Origin: Ulva prolifera
Lineage: Eukaryota; Chlorophyta; Ulvophyceae; Ulvales; Ulvaceae
DNA length: 64,000 nt
NCBI GenBank assembly: GCA_023078555.1
Contig: CM041200.1
Coordinates: 4,430,936-4,494,935 of the forward strand
Direction: 5' to 3'
The number at the start of each line of letters is the position of its first letter. The stretch's first letter is position 1. Of this stretch, positions 22,534 through 33,087 are shown piece by piece. Below the pieces are notes generated by a model. It did no database searches, was not told the DNA's origin, and worked only from the letters and a program-made list of their open reading frames with translations. The translations under genes were made by a program, and so were the position numbers.

Positions 22534-25148
22534 ATGCCAACCGCAGAGGAGGAGCTGGCGAATCTGAGCCTGGACAGGAGCCGTCCCAAGCAGACGTACC
22601 GGTTCTGGGAGACACAGCCGGTTGCCCAGTTCCAGTCCACGTCAGACGAACAGAAAGAAGGCCCCATAGATGCTACTAAAACGTCCTCTGAAGTCAGGCA
22701 AGAGCCATACCCATTGATCGACCAATTCGAGTGGTGCCTGTGCGACTTGCAAGACGAGAGCGTCATCACTGAGGTCTACGACCTACTGCGCCTCAACTAT
22801 GTCGAAGATGACGACGAAATGTTCCGCTTCTGCTATTCCCGGGAGTTCCTGCGGTGGGCTCTGTGCCCACCCGGTCACAAGACAGACTGGCATCTGGGCG
22901 TCAGAGTCAAAGCCAACCAAAAACTCGTGCGTCGCGAACATGCGGCACAAGTGCCCTTACAATGGCATTGAGGCGTGTGAGGCATGCTGTCATGGTATCA
23001 ATCCTTGATCCGGTTGCGATGGACACCTGGCACAGCAGTCAGGTGTTGGCATTGCCACACCTGACTGTGGAACCAGTCCACGGACAGCAGGCACGACGCG
23101 CACCACCATGCGCCTGGAAAGTGAGCCACACACCAGTACCAATGTCTTTGACGAAGCTGCACACTATGCTGCTTCAGGTGAGCTTCATAAGTGGCATCCC
23201 GGTGGACATCCACGTCAATGGTGAAAGTATTCCCAGTGTGGAGATCAACTTTCTGTGTATCCACAAGAAGCTCCGATCAAAGCGCCTCGCCCCTCTATTG
23301 ATCAAAGAGGTCACGAGGCGGGTGAACCTGCATGGCATCTGGCAGGCTGCTTACACAGCCGGGGTGGTGCTGCCAAAGCCGGTGGCAACATGCCGCTACT
23401 GGCACCGCAGCATCAACCCCAAGAAGCTCGTAGATGTCGGGTTCTCACACCTGTCTGCAAGGAACACCATGGCGCGCCTCGTCAAGCTGAACCGCCTCCC
23501 CGAGAAGCCCCAGACTCCAGGTGTGCCGCTCCCGCTCACTTCCTTACGACTCGCTTCACAACGACCTTGCAATCCCGGTGCTAGCTCAGCCACTGCGGCA
23601 TCCATGCATGGCATGACGCACCACGTACACCACTTTGCTCGTCCCTCCTGTCATAGTTGGATCGTGTTGTTGCGTTCTGTGGCGCAAGTCTCGAGGCGCA
23701 GTACGTAGCTTGGGTGCCTCATACGGTCCTGGATTTCGGAGTCGCTGATGGCCCGATGCAAGTGGCGATGTAATGATACGTTCATGCATACATACATCTG
23801 CCGCGCCGGGTGGCCAGGATCCGGCGGGGCCTGGGAAGCAGGCCGCTGCCGCGCAGGCAACGGCGCTGGCGCAGGTGTTCGGGGCAGTGGCCCAGGAGAA
23901 ACTGGGGGACATCATGTTTATACCGCCGGTTGACCCTTTGTGCATAGGAGATGTGTCGGTTGTGAACCCCTGTGCTGGTTCCTATTGCGGCCGTGCGGCC
24001 CGAGAGGACGGGGGTGCTGCGGCGACACGGGACGCGCAGAAACGCAATGATTATTGTTTGTACGACCCTGATGCGTACAGTTTTGTGCCGTTATCGCATG
24101 AGACGCATGGTCGCTTGGGACAGCCTGCCATGAATCACTTGAATCGGCTGGCGGAGGTTGCGTCTCGGTGTGGTAAGGTGAACCGTGCTTTATTTGTGAC
24201 GAATGCACTGCGCCGGTTGAGTGTGGCGTTGTGCAAGGGGAATGCTCTTGTGCTCCGTGCGGGGCTTCAATCTTTGGCTGGCATCACCGGCCGAGCTGTG
24301 GTACGTGCTCGTGCCCGGCCTAGTGCCATGACTGCGTGAGTGGATTCAAGTGTGTATTCCTGGCAACGGCTCGCTGCCCGGCCTCTGTCCTATGTGTAAC
24401 TACATACATCTGAGCTGCCATGGCCGCAGAAGGCACATGTGGCGTTGGCCGCTCGACACAGCCAACGCCTGACAGGCAGCTGCCAAGACCACAGCACATC
24501 ACCGTCGAGTGTCAGGCTGACCACCCCACATGTATCCAGGATTTCGCGAGATTCAAGCGGCTGACTTTGGCAGGGTCACCGAGATCCTGAACTCCTACCT
24601 GCAGGGGTACAAGCTGCGGCAGCAGTTCACCGAAGCAGAGGTCAGGCACTTCCTGACGCCTCAGAAGGATCTTGTGTATGTGTACGTCGTGGAGGGCGAG
24701 GACCGGAGCATCACCGACGTCTGCAGCTTCTACTGCCTGCCCTCCTCCATCCTCCACCACCCCCAGCACAAGGAACTCAAGGCCGCCTACATGTGCGCAG
24801 CCTCCGCAGACCTGCATGCTGGCCCTGGGGCATGTGCATACTGTTGCGGGGTGAGCCCCACAGTGTGTCGTCGTCGGGGCGTTCAGTGTACGCAACCGGC
24901 GCGACTGCTGCAGGTACTACACAGCATCGACGAAGACGCCGATGAAGCAGCTGCTCAACGACGCGATGATCAAGGCCCGGGATCACGACTTTGACGTGTA
25001 CAACGCCCTCGATATCCTGGAGAACAGCAAAGAGCTCCTCACGGACCTGAAGTTTGGGATCGGGGATGGCAACCTGCACTACTACCTGTTCAACTGGCGG
25101 GTCAACGCCCCGCTGCAGCCGAGCGACATCGGCTTGATCTGCGTGTAG
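22534..25148 (+). CDS. NMT1: Glycylpeptide N-tetradecanoyltransferase (N-myristoyltransferase)
   Basis: NMT moves myristate from myristoyl-CoA to the N-terminal glycine of target proteins in the cytosol. Four exons join in phase: 22534-22926, 23178-23520, 24540-24792, 24914-25148, giving 407 residues, the usual length. Landmarks in order: [64 protein letters not shown] (signature 1), [64 protein letters not shown] (signature 2). It ends GLICV, so the C-terminal carboxylate that serves as catalytic base is in its normal place. The second intron (1,019 nt) contains a LINE insertion in the same orientation. Confidence 0.96.
23801..24400 (+). mobile_element. 5'-truncated LINE inside an NMT intron (copy 2)
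   Basis: About 600 bp flanked by a 12 bp direct repeat TACATACATCTG (23789-23800 and 24401-24412), read as the target duplication. One frame stays open up to the stop near 24339. It encodes the C-terminal end of a non-LTR reverse-transcriptase protein, with [28 protein letters not shown] and [14 protein letters not shown], the arrangement found in algal LINE tails (family knowledge). The RT and endonuclease domains are missing because of 5' truncation. The open frame and exact duplication indicate a young insertion, tolerated because it is spliced out with the intron. Confidence 0.85.
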
Positions 25149-25352
25149 ACGGCGCCCTGTTGTCACATCTCTTACACTGCCGAAATGCATCGTCCTACTG
25201 CACTGACCGCAGCACACACTGCAGGCAAACGGCCCCCTAGCGTAGCAAACCCTAGCATAAGTGTAAACATCCACACATGTCTGCATCTTGCAGGACGTGG
25301 CACTCAGCTCGTGGGCTGGCCGCTGGTACTGCACTCTTCACCCCGTGCCCTG

Positions 25353-28300
25353 TCACTCCGCCGGACCCAACGAGTCAGATCTGAACAGTGTCTCAAAGTC
25401 AAACTCTCCCCGGTTCCACTGCGTAAAGCTACTCCCAGCCCGGCTGTGTGGTGCTGGCCCCGACTGCAAACCTGCAGAGCTTGTCCCTGCTTCTGGCTGC
25501 ACGTCTCTTTCCGCCACCCGAGCCTGTCGTTCCAGGTCTATCTCGGTGTTTGGCCGCAGCAGCTGTGGCACGAAGGGGCTCTGGAAGCTGGAGGCTCCGC
25601 GGTGCTGCCGCCCATCCACGGCCTGCTCTGGCACAACCCAGGACGTCTCGGCACCCAACGTTCCTCGCAAGCTGGGCTCGTTGATGCTCGCCTTGCGCTG
25701 GCGCAGCCTGATCTCCCGTTCCACGTCAGATTTCACCGCCGGGTGGAAGCGGTGCTGGTCTCCAAGCGCCTCCACAGCCCGGCTGACGAGGCAAACTCCA
25801 GAGGCCGTGTCGGACAGGGGCTGTGCACCGCCAAGAGACACACCGAGCCTGGCAGATGCGCCGCTTGTTGAGGCGTGGCCGGCGGCCGAGCACGGAGGCG
25901 TCACTTGATCCATCAGGAACCCTGCAGGCCGCTGCCCGTCGCATCAGCCCAGCAGCATGCCGTCAGATGTGTAGACTCGTCCGACCTAACACGGCTTGCC
26001 GCCCCACCAAGCGTTATGCTGGTTCCAAAGTGCAGCTGGTTGAAGACATACGTTCACATGCACGTGTCGTTTCAGAATCTGCGACAGCAGCTTTTCGCTG
26101 GATACGAGCAGCACCAGAGCCCGACCAGTCGTAAATACTCGACCCAAGAGTGCGGAGTGCCACCCTGGTTGCAGCCGCGTGAAAGTGTGCACACCTGGCT
26201 GGCTGCCCGTGACGCTTGGCAGGCCGATCGAGAAGCAGTCAGGGTTTGCGCTGGAAGATCTGCTCACCCGCCTACCCCACGCGGTATCCAAGACCCCAGA
26301 GTCGACGACACTCCGCAGCTCGCTCGCGAAGCTGCGCCGCGAACCGGCGGAGCCCGCCGTCGAGCCGCTCACGAGCCGCTCCGGCACGACCCACGACTCA
26401 TCTGTCGGTGCGGCGAGCAGCGGCTCCCAGCCGCCGCTGCCAGCCGCCGTGGCCACAGCGGCCGCTGCCGCGGCGGACGGCCGCCGGCAGAGCAGCGGCA
26501 CGCCCTCCAGGTCTCCTGCTTGCGCGACCGTGGCCGTGCGGGGCAGGGCCGGCGCAGCGGCCGGTGTCTGCAGCAATGGAGCGTGCGAGAGCTCCAGGCC
26601 CGGCTTGGTGCCGTGGCTGGCATCGAGAGCACTCGTGGTAGAGTGGTGCATGGAGAGCGCGCGCCAGATGCCCTGGACGTCCGCCACGATGGTCTTGGTG
26701 TCGCGGGTCACGGCGGAGCAGCCCTGCGCGTACAGGAGCGTGCCGAGGAGCAGCAGCAGGAAGCCGCCGCACTGGATGGGCGACGCGGCGCCGTCCCACC
26801 GCTCACCGATGTCGCCGCCGCCGAGGGCGTAGTAGACCACGAGGTTCCCGCTCCAGATGAGCAGCGTTCGCAGCGAGAGCAGCACGGTGCGGAACACCGA
26901 GCCGAGCCGCACTGCACGCACACGCCGAGTGGTCGGGTCGTTCGCATGGAACACAGCACCGGATACTAGGTTCTACAGCAGGGTTGCGGCGCCACCAAAG
27001 CAGCAGGGCGCTGTGCTGCACGAACCAGTTTCGCTCCTGTGCAACGCCCATAGGCGTCCCAGCACACGCTCCAAGGCTGCAGAGCCATGGCATATGGTAT
27101 TGCTTTGAATTTGCCTGCATCAGGTCATTTTCTGCAGACAGCTTCTCTGTAGGAAAGATGGCAATCTCTAAATGAATGTGGCCGCGCACCAGAGACACGG
27201 AGACCGAAGAAGTTCCCGCCCGCCATGCCGAGAAACTGCGACGCACACAGCAGCGCCAGTGGCGTGCTGTGCCTGATCTGTGCGAGGGTGTCCCGCCAGC
27301 TCTCGGCGGCCCCGGCGTCGCCTCCGGGCAGCATGGCCGCGACCGCGACGGCCACGCAGCAGAAGAGGGTCGACAGCACGCCCTCGACGCCCATGACTTG
27401 TACAGGATGCAGCGGGGAGTCGCTAAGCAGCTTCTCCTCACTGACAAACTGCAACGCCTGCACACAAAGCGGGCATGTGCCCAAATCGCATGGGAGACCA
27501 GCCCACGATCGTTGGTGCTACAGAAGATGAGCCATGTCCGCCATCGCCCTCCCATGGTCAGGTGGTGCATCAGAGCCTGGGGCCTAGAGGGTAGGCGCCT
27601 AGCACCGCTGTAGCTAGATCTCGAGACGAACTTCGATACTTAAGCTCAGCAGGAGGATGTACGTATAAAGTAAAGTAAATCTAAATTTACTGAACCGCAT
27701 CCTACTGGACATTCACGTGTGCATCAGACCCAAGTTGATGTGGTCTGTGGCTATGCCAGGTTGCGCACCTGACAGACCTGCGAGGCCAGGGTCAGTGACA
27801 CGCCCAGCAGCAGATGAGTCGCATGGGCTGGCAAGCCAGTCGCCCCGCCAGCAGCACTCGCCATGGCTGGCGCTAGATGCGGTGGCAGTTTCTGGTTCCT
27901 GGTGTAGACGAGCCCGGCGTAGGACACGACACCGACGCCAACCACTGCTGCTGTGATTCCACGCAGGTGCAGGCTGTTGAGCTTTCGATTCAGGAACACC
28001 GCAGAGAAGAGGGCTGTGAAGATGATGCAGGAGGCCTGCATGCCACTGGTGGTTGATACAGGTTCTGTGAGCCACGGTGCTGACGAGATTATCAGCACGT
28101 ATACAGGCTTTTGCACAGCTGTACACAATCTGTGCTTTTCCACAGGCTCGAGCCGGCTGTTGTGGATGCACGTTGAAGATGGGAACAGTTGGATGTGTGT
28201 CATGGTCACTCTTGCATTGAACTTTCTCACCTGTACCATGAAGCAGATGGAGGCTGGGATAAAAAGCATTCCGAGTCCAGCCAGGAGAACGTTCCCAAAG

Positions 28301-29199
28301 TAGGCGATAGACGGAATTGTAAGGAGTACCACATCGCTGATCCGCAGGGTGGCAAACTCTTCGCTGTCGTTGACCTGCACATCAGCAACAAGCCACTCTT
28401 GTCCTGGCTGCCACATGGTGAATCCGCCTGACTTACATGACATTCATCCTCGCAGACAGCTTGCCACAACTTGGAGCATTACCATGCCAATGTCAACACA
28501 AGGAGAGACATGCAGTGCATGCCAGAGAGCTCAGAAGCAGGATGGGCTGGTCATGCAGCAAGGCCAAAAACTGTGAGTGATGGATGTTTTTCTTGAGCTG
28601 CACAAAGCCGAGACGCGGTTCCTGGTTCGCTTCCGCAAAGCTTTCAGTCTGATCATGCGAGGACATGCTCACGCCGGTCGCATGGAATCCATCATAAGAT
28701 GGAATGCTGGTCAGAATCAACTGAATTAGATGGAGTGTTTCGTTCAGGTTTCAGCCGGGCACGGCTGCAAAACCTCCAGGACAGCACGTGTGCAAAGCGG
28801 CGATGAGACTGACCAACTCAAAAAATGATTGGGAATGGTAGAGTACCTCGTTGTGGGGATGGAGAGCGCTGTTCGGGGCGCTGCAGGGGCTTCTGCAGCA
28901 TGTCGCCCCGTGCCTCCAAGGAGTGAAGAAGGACTTACTCCTCCGCAACAGAACGATGACAATGAACAGAGCCGCATTGGCAGAGCAGAGAAGAGCTGCT
29001 GTGAAGACGGGCTTCTGAAACGGGTGCACGGAACCACCGGCGCCTGGCGCAGAGACTTGGAAGCTGACTGCATTCATGCAGATCTCACGTGCTTGGCAAG
29101 TAGTGCTGCGGTGCTGTGACATCCCCATGAGCCCGCCAGCGAATCAGCAGTTACAGAGATCAAAATTGCAGCTGTAAGCACTCGTAAAATAAAGTACAT
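25353..29199 (-). CDS. SLC35F6-like transporter, copy 2, with long C-terminal tail
   Basis: Paralogue of the gene at 12756-17011. Secure exons: 28374-28231, 28035-27769, 27457-27190, 26911-26195 and 25921-25353; the middle three have the same lengths as in copy 1 (144, 267, 268). The exon from 29067 encodes FQKPVFTAALLCSANAALFIVIVLLRR. A candidate first exon (29199-29089, MYFILRVLTAAILIS) looks like the first membrane helix, but its phase does not fit the conserved frame of the next exon, so the start is not settled. After SLRTLLIWSGNLVVYY and a last helix comes a tail of about 380 residues, three times that of copy 1, Ala/Ser/Pro-rich. It carries a duplicated motif: DESWVVPERLVSG (exon 6) and ETSWVVPEQAVDG (last exon). 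The tail most likely faces the cytosol (inference). Substrate unknown. Confidence 0.82.
26850..26919. repeat. 70 bp exact match to transporter copy 1 (exon 6)
   Basis: Identical to 13224-13293. Flanking sequence diverges quickly, which suggests a short conversion tract or very strong constraint. Confidence 0.8.
27663..27713 (-). repeat. TTTAC-tailed dispersed repeat, copy 2 (diverged)
   Basis: On the minus strand it reads AATGTCCAGTAGGATGCGG followed by TTCAGTAAATTTAGATTTAC and ending in TTTACTTTA. It is the reverse-oriented relative of the copies at 20756-20824 and 62055-62125. It sits in an intron of transporter copy 2. Confidence 0.65.
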
Positions 29200-30500
29200 C
29201 GCAGCACTTCATTTCAAGCAGCCACGAATATGCTCCCAAGGGCGAGATCACGCGTGTACATCACAAAGAGGACGCTGACTTTCTTTGTTGAGCACGCATA
29301 CAGCTTAGAATATTCATATGAATACATCAAGGTGCAATGTTCGTACTCTGCAGAGCTTACATGCACAAGCACATGGGCCCCACAAGCATATCTCCCTACA
29401 AGAAATACCCCCCTACAAGCATGCATGTAGCGGAGGCACACAAAGATTTGCAACACCCAATTGAACGCGGCCATTGAGGTGTCATGGCGGAGGTTGACAA
29501 ACATGCCCCTGCATAGCTAGCGCGTGCCGGATTTCGGGGACACACTTTTCCTCAGCGCGCTGGCGCAGCTTGCGCAGAGAAGCAAAGCGGTTGAGTCTAC
29601 GAATACGCTGCGGGAAGTCATCAGATACTGTTTGAGTTGAAATCTTGGTGATCAGTGCGCTCCGGACAGTCCTTGCGCTGGATGTCGCCCTCGCTTCTCC
29701 AAGCCGTGTACCCGGGACTCGAGCTTGGTTTCAGAGAAACATCAAACCGCCCAAGAAGTTGTAGATTGCAATTTATAGACACAGTCTATAGTGCTCGAGA
29801 GGTTCGGTTCACTACTGGAATGGACAGAAACGCAGTTGCGTCACGTACTGGCAGTCGCTGCTTGAGATAATTTCTTCCCAGCTGATACGCCCGCTATATC
29901 ACGGCAATCGTGCGTACAAGCAGACTTGGACCGATATGATTATTCACGCACTGTTTGTCGCTCAATGTGCGAGAGCAGAGCAGAGAAGGGTCAGGCTGTA
30001 GCGTGCCCCGAACCGCAGACTACGAGGAGCAACGAGCCTGAAAGCACAGGCATCGGTTGGCAACACAAAAATGGGATGACTGTTTGTCCAAAGCTTGATT
30101 TGTACCTCATGTCATGCCCGGATCGCGTGCACAGGTGGCGTTTCCGCTGCGTCAGGGATCAGTGTCGAAGGCACACCCACTGCAGTGTGCTGCCTTCACG
30201 ACTTTGTATTGTTCGGCTCCGGCCCCGTGATCTTCCTGCGGGGGCTCATCAGTGCATTGAATGATGTAGAATCGGCCCACATGGATGGGAGTCTGTTCGG
30301 GATATGCGATAGAAAGACCGTGCTGAAAGCGTTGGTTGGCGTCGCTGCAGTTTCGAATGGGCCCCACTATCGCCGAAAATTTACTGTACGACGCACAGCG
30401 TCCAGAAGCTTATATCATGCGCTATAGGTGATGGTTTTCCTTCTCCTCTGGGGCTCTATTCCCTGAACTGTGCTGATCACGCCTACGGACCAGCAGCAGG
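29200..30500. other. Spacer between divergent genes
   Basis: Between the transporter start (minus) and the pseudouridine synthase start (plus). It should contain both promoters. No frame shows a motif and the composition is less GC-rich. I see no RNA gene. Confidence 0.35.
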
Positions 30501-32838
30501 ATGGTATTGATGAGGCTGCAGTTTGGCGGTTCACGCGCTGTGAGGGCCCGGCCTGTACTTAAGAATCCCCATATCGATGCGTCCTATGCAAGTGCCGGAC
30601 TTCAGTACCGGTGTTGTGCTCCAATTACTCGATTTGCGGCAGTCCCTGCGCGAGCGCCAACACGGCTGCACAGGATCGCCGCAGCGGCGCAGCGTGAAGT
30701 TGCCGAAGGGATTCGTATTAACAAGTGCTTTAAAGCATCCCACTCTCGGAGACAGGCAGATGTGCTTATTGAGAGCAGGCGAGTCATGCTGAACGGCAAG
30801 GTGAGCAGCGCTCAGTTGTTACGCACCTGGTATGCCGCTGGGCTCGGCACGATGTCGTCCACTCAGTTCTGCACTCAGTCCAAGGCTAAAAGCCAGATGT
30901 AGCCTGAAGCTCTTGCTTGTGTGCAACTAGCATCTACGACATCGCCGAGCTGTACACCAGCCGAGGCCTTTTCGCATGCTTGCAGTCTACCGAGCATCCT
31001 CCTGGGAGAGTCAGTCCCATCATGATCAAGAAGCCCGTGTATGCTACTTAGCATTCGATCATTGTATGCACTGCCGCCTTCACACGGCCTCATGTGCTTG
31101 TGCATGTAGGTGGCAACAGCAGGAGCACGGGTGCTCCCAGGCGACAAGGTGACTCTCGACGGGAAGCCAGTCAACTGGGCGAAACATAACGAGTCTGGCC
31201 CCAAGGCCACAGCCACAGAGCATGTCTACATCAAGTACTGGAAGCCTAAGGGTGTGGTCTGCACCACGGACAGGACAATCAAAGGGAACGTCATTGACGA
31301 GGTATGCCCGTGCCTGACCTGTCTCAACACCACGCAGCCTTTGCAGCCTTTGCGGCCACAGCAGCAGCGTCCCCACGTTCCAGCAGCGCACCCCAGTCTC
31401 AGCATCGTAGCTCAAGGCTGTGAACCACCTCGGGGGACCGTTGTGTTGTAGTTTGATTGCTCCTTGAGCCAGCTTTCTTGATGGCAATGTGTTGTAGTTT
31501 GTGCTGGTGCTCTGCCATACAATGGTACTGCTCCTTTCCGAGCTTTCGTAATTTGCATTGCCTCGGGGGGCCACCATGCTGGGGTTCCCACGTTGACCCC
31601 GCTTCTGCCACAGATCAAACATCCCAAGCGCATCTTCACGGTCGGCCGCCTCGACAAGGACACCACAGGCCTGCTCCTGCTGACGGACGACGGGCGCCTC
31701 GTGAATGCACTGCTCAGGTCCAAGCACGCCCACAGGAAGACGTACCTCGTGCGGGTGGACCGGCCCCTCAAGGTCGCCGCGCTGCGGGCGCTGCGCAAGG
31801 GGGTGACCATCACCACGTATGCTCAGCGAGATGGCACCAGCAAGGGGCTGACAGCACCCACGCTGCCTGCAGCGGTGCAGCAGGTGAGTCTCTCGCGCAG
31901 CTGCGCGACCCGGTGTCCGCTACGGCCCACGCCATTGTGATTGCATGTCTGAGTGCGCCAAGGAACGACACACATCTCCTGATTCAGCAGCGCCAGTGGG
32001 ATCTCCACATGATGTACACAGCGTCTCTGGCATTCCCTTGGTGCCGTCGTCTACGCTGCTCTTGCAGTGCAACATCACAGAGCGGAGTTGCTCCATACAG
32101 GGGTTCAAAGAGGCAGTGCATCACGCCACTGTGCCTGCAGCCCCCACACGTGCTCTGCAGGAAATTGTGTGCAGCACTGCTGGTGCACGCGGAAGCGTAA
32201 CACGCCGAATAGTCATAAATCGCCGTGTCAGGGCAGGTGGGGCACCCCTGCTACACAGGCCTGGCACGCCTCGCCCATGATCAACGAGCAATCCCGATGT
32301 ATCGTCAGCACCACATTGCAGTCGATGGACGGGGTTGGTGGCTTTGTGCTCGTGGTTGTATGCTTGCTCTGCCCGCCTCGCCACCTTTCTCCTTGTAACA
32401 CAACACACTGCAGCAGCAGCCCTGCGCTCGTGGCGTGGGTGCATCGTGCTGGGTCAATCGCCACGTGCTTGTGATCCTCGCTGTGTTGGTGGTGCTGTCC
32501 GCCTCGCCGCCTGTAATGCTTTACAACACCCTGCAGCAGCACACGTGTGAGCGTGGCTGCAGGTGGACATGCAGACTTTCATCATGACCATCACAGAGGG
32601 CAGGAACCGCCAGATCCGCAGGATGTGCGAGGCCGTGGGCTACAAGGTGATCGGGCTGCACCGGGAGGCTGTCTCAGGCATCACTCTGGAGGGCATGAAG
32701 ATGGGCGAGTGGAAAGCGCTGGGCCGGGCCGACCGCCGCACGATCGACCGAGTCCTCAGCACCGCAGGCGCCGCATCTGCCAAGGGCTGGCCTCAGCTGA
32801 GATCAGAGGTGTTTCCGCATGGAAGTGGGGCTGCTTGA
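30501..32838 (+). CDS. RsuA/RluB/RluF-family rRNA pseudouridine synthase
   Basis: This family makes pseudouridine in rRNA, here probably of an organelle. Four exons join in phase 0: 30501-30800, 31110-31301, 31614-31883, 32563-32838, giving 345 residues. An S4-like RNA-binding domain lies at about residues 70-110 (RINKCFKASHSRRQADVLIESRRVMLNG). The catalytic domain has YIKYWKPKGVVCTTD, GRLDKDTTGLLLLTDDG with the nucleophilic aspartate, HRKTYLVRV, and TITEGRNRQIRRMCEAVGY, closest in type to RluF/RluB. The first about 65 residues are Arg/Ala-rich without acidic residues, which fits a plastid or mitochondrial transit peptide (inference). The third intron (679 nt) carries two right-type ends of the GTGTTACAAGGA repeat family. 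Confidence 0.93.
32340..32406 (-). repeat. Copy of the GTGTTACAAGGA terminal-repeat family (right-type end)
   Basis: Reads CTGCCCGCCTCGCCACC then TTTCTCCTTGTAACAC, the reverse of the family's tip, in an intron of the pseudouridine synthase gene. Confidence 0.65.
32478..32527 (-). repeat. Diverged copy of the same terminal-repeat family
   Basis: Contains GGTGCTGTCCGCCTCGCCGCC and a degenerate tip GTAATGCTTTACAAC. It lies about 90 bp from the preceding copy in the same intron and orientation, so the two are not ends of one element. Confidence 0.5.
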
Positions 32839-33030
32839 TGATGCATGCATGGCTTCAATTTGGTTGATGCAGCTGCCAGCCTCGCAGATGTGTGTTGTGC
32901 AGCTGTGGCTTGTGCTGTGGCAGCTGGCTGCAGCTGTGGCGTGCGGGTTTGGCAGTTTGTCCTGTAGCTGTGTGAGGTACACACACACTCTGAGGCAGTG
33001 GCGCAGGCTGGAATGGGCTGCTAGGTGTGT

Positions 33031-33087
33031 AACCGGGCTGCTTGTGGGATGCTGCCCGCCTCGCCACCTGTGTCCTTGTAACACACT
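33031..33087 (-). repeat. Copy of the GTGTTACAAGGA terminal-repeat family (right-type end)
   Basis: Contains GATGCTGCCCGCCTCGCCAC followed by GTGTCCTTGTAACACAC, a close match to the tip of element A. It lies about 200 bp downstream of the pseudouridine synthase stop. Confidence 0.65.
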
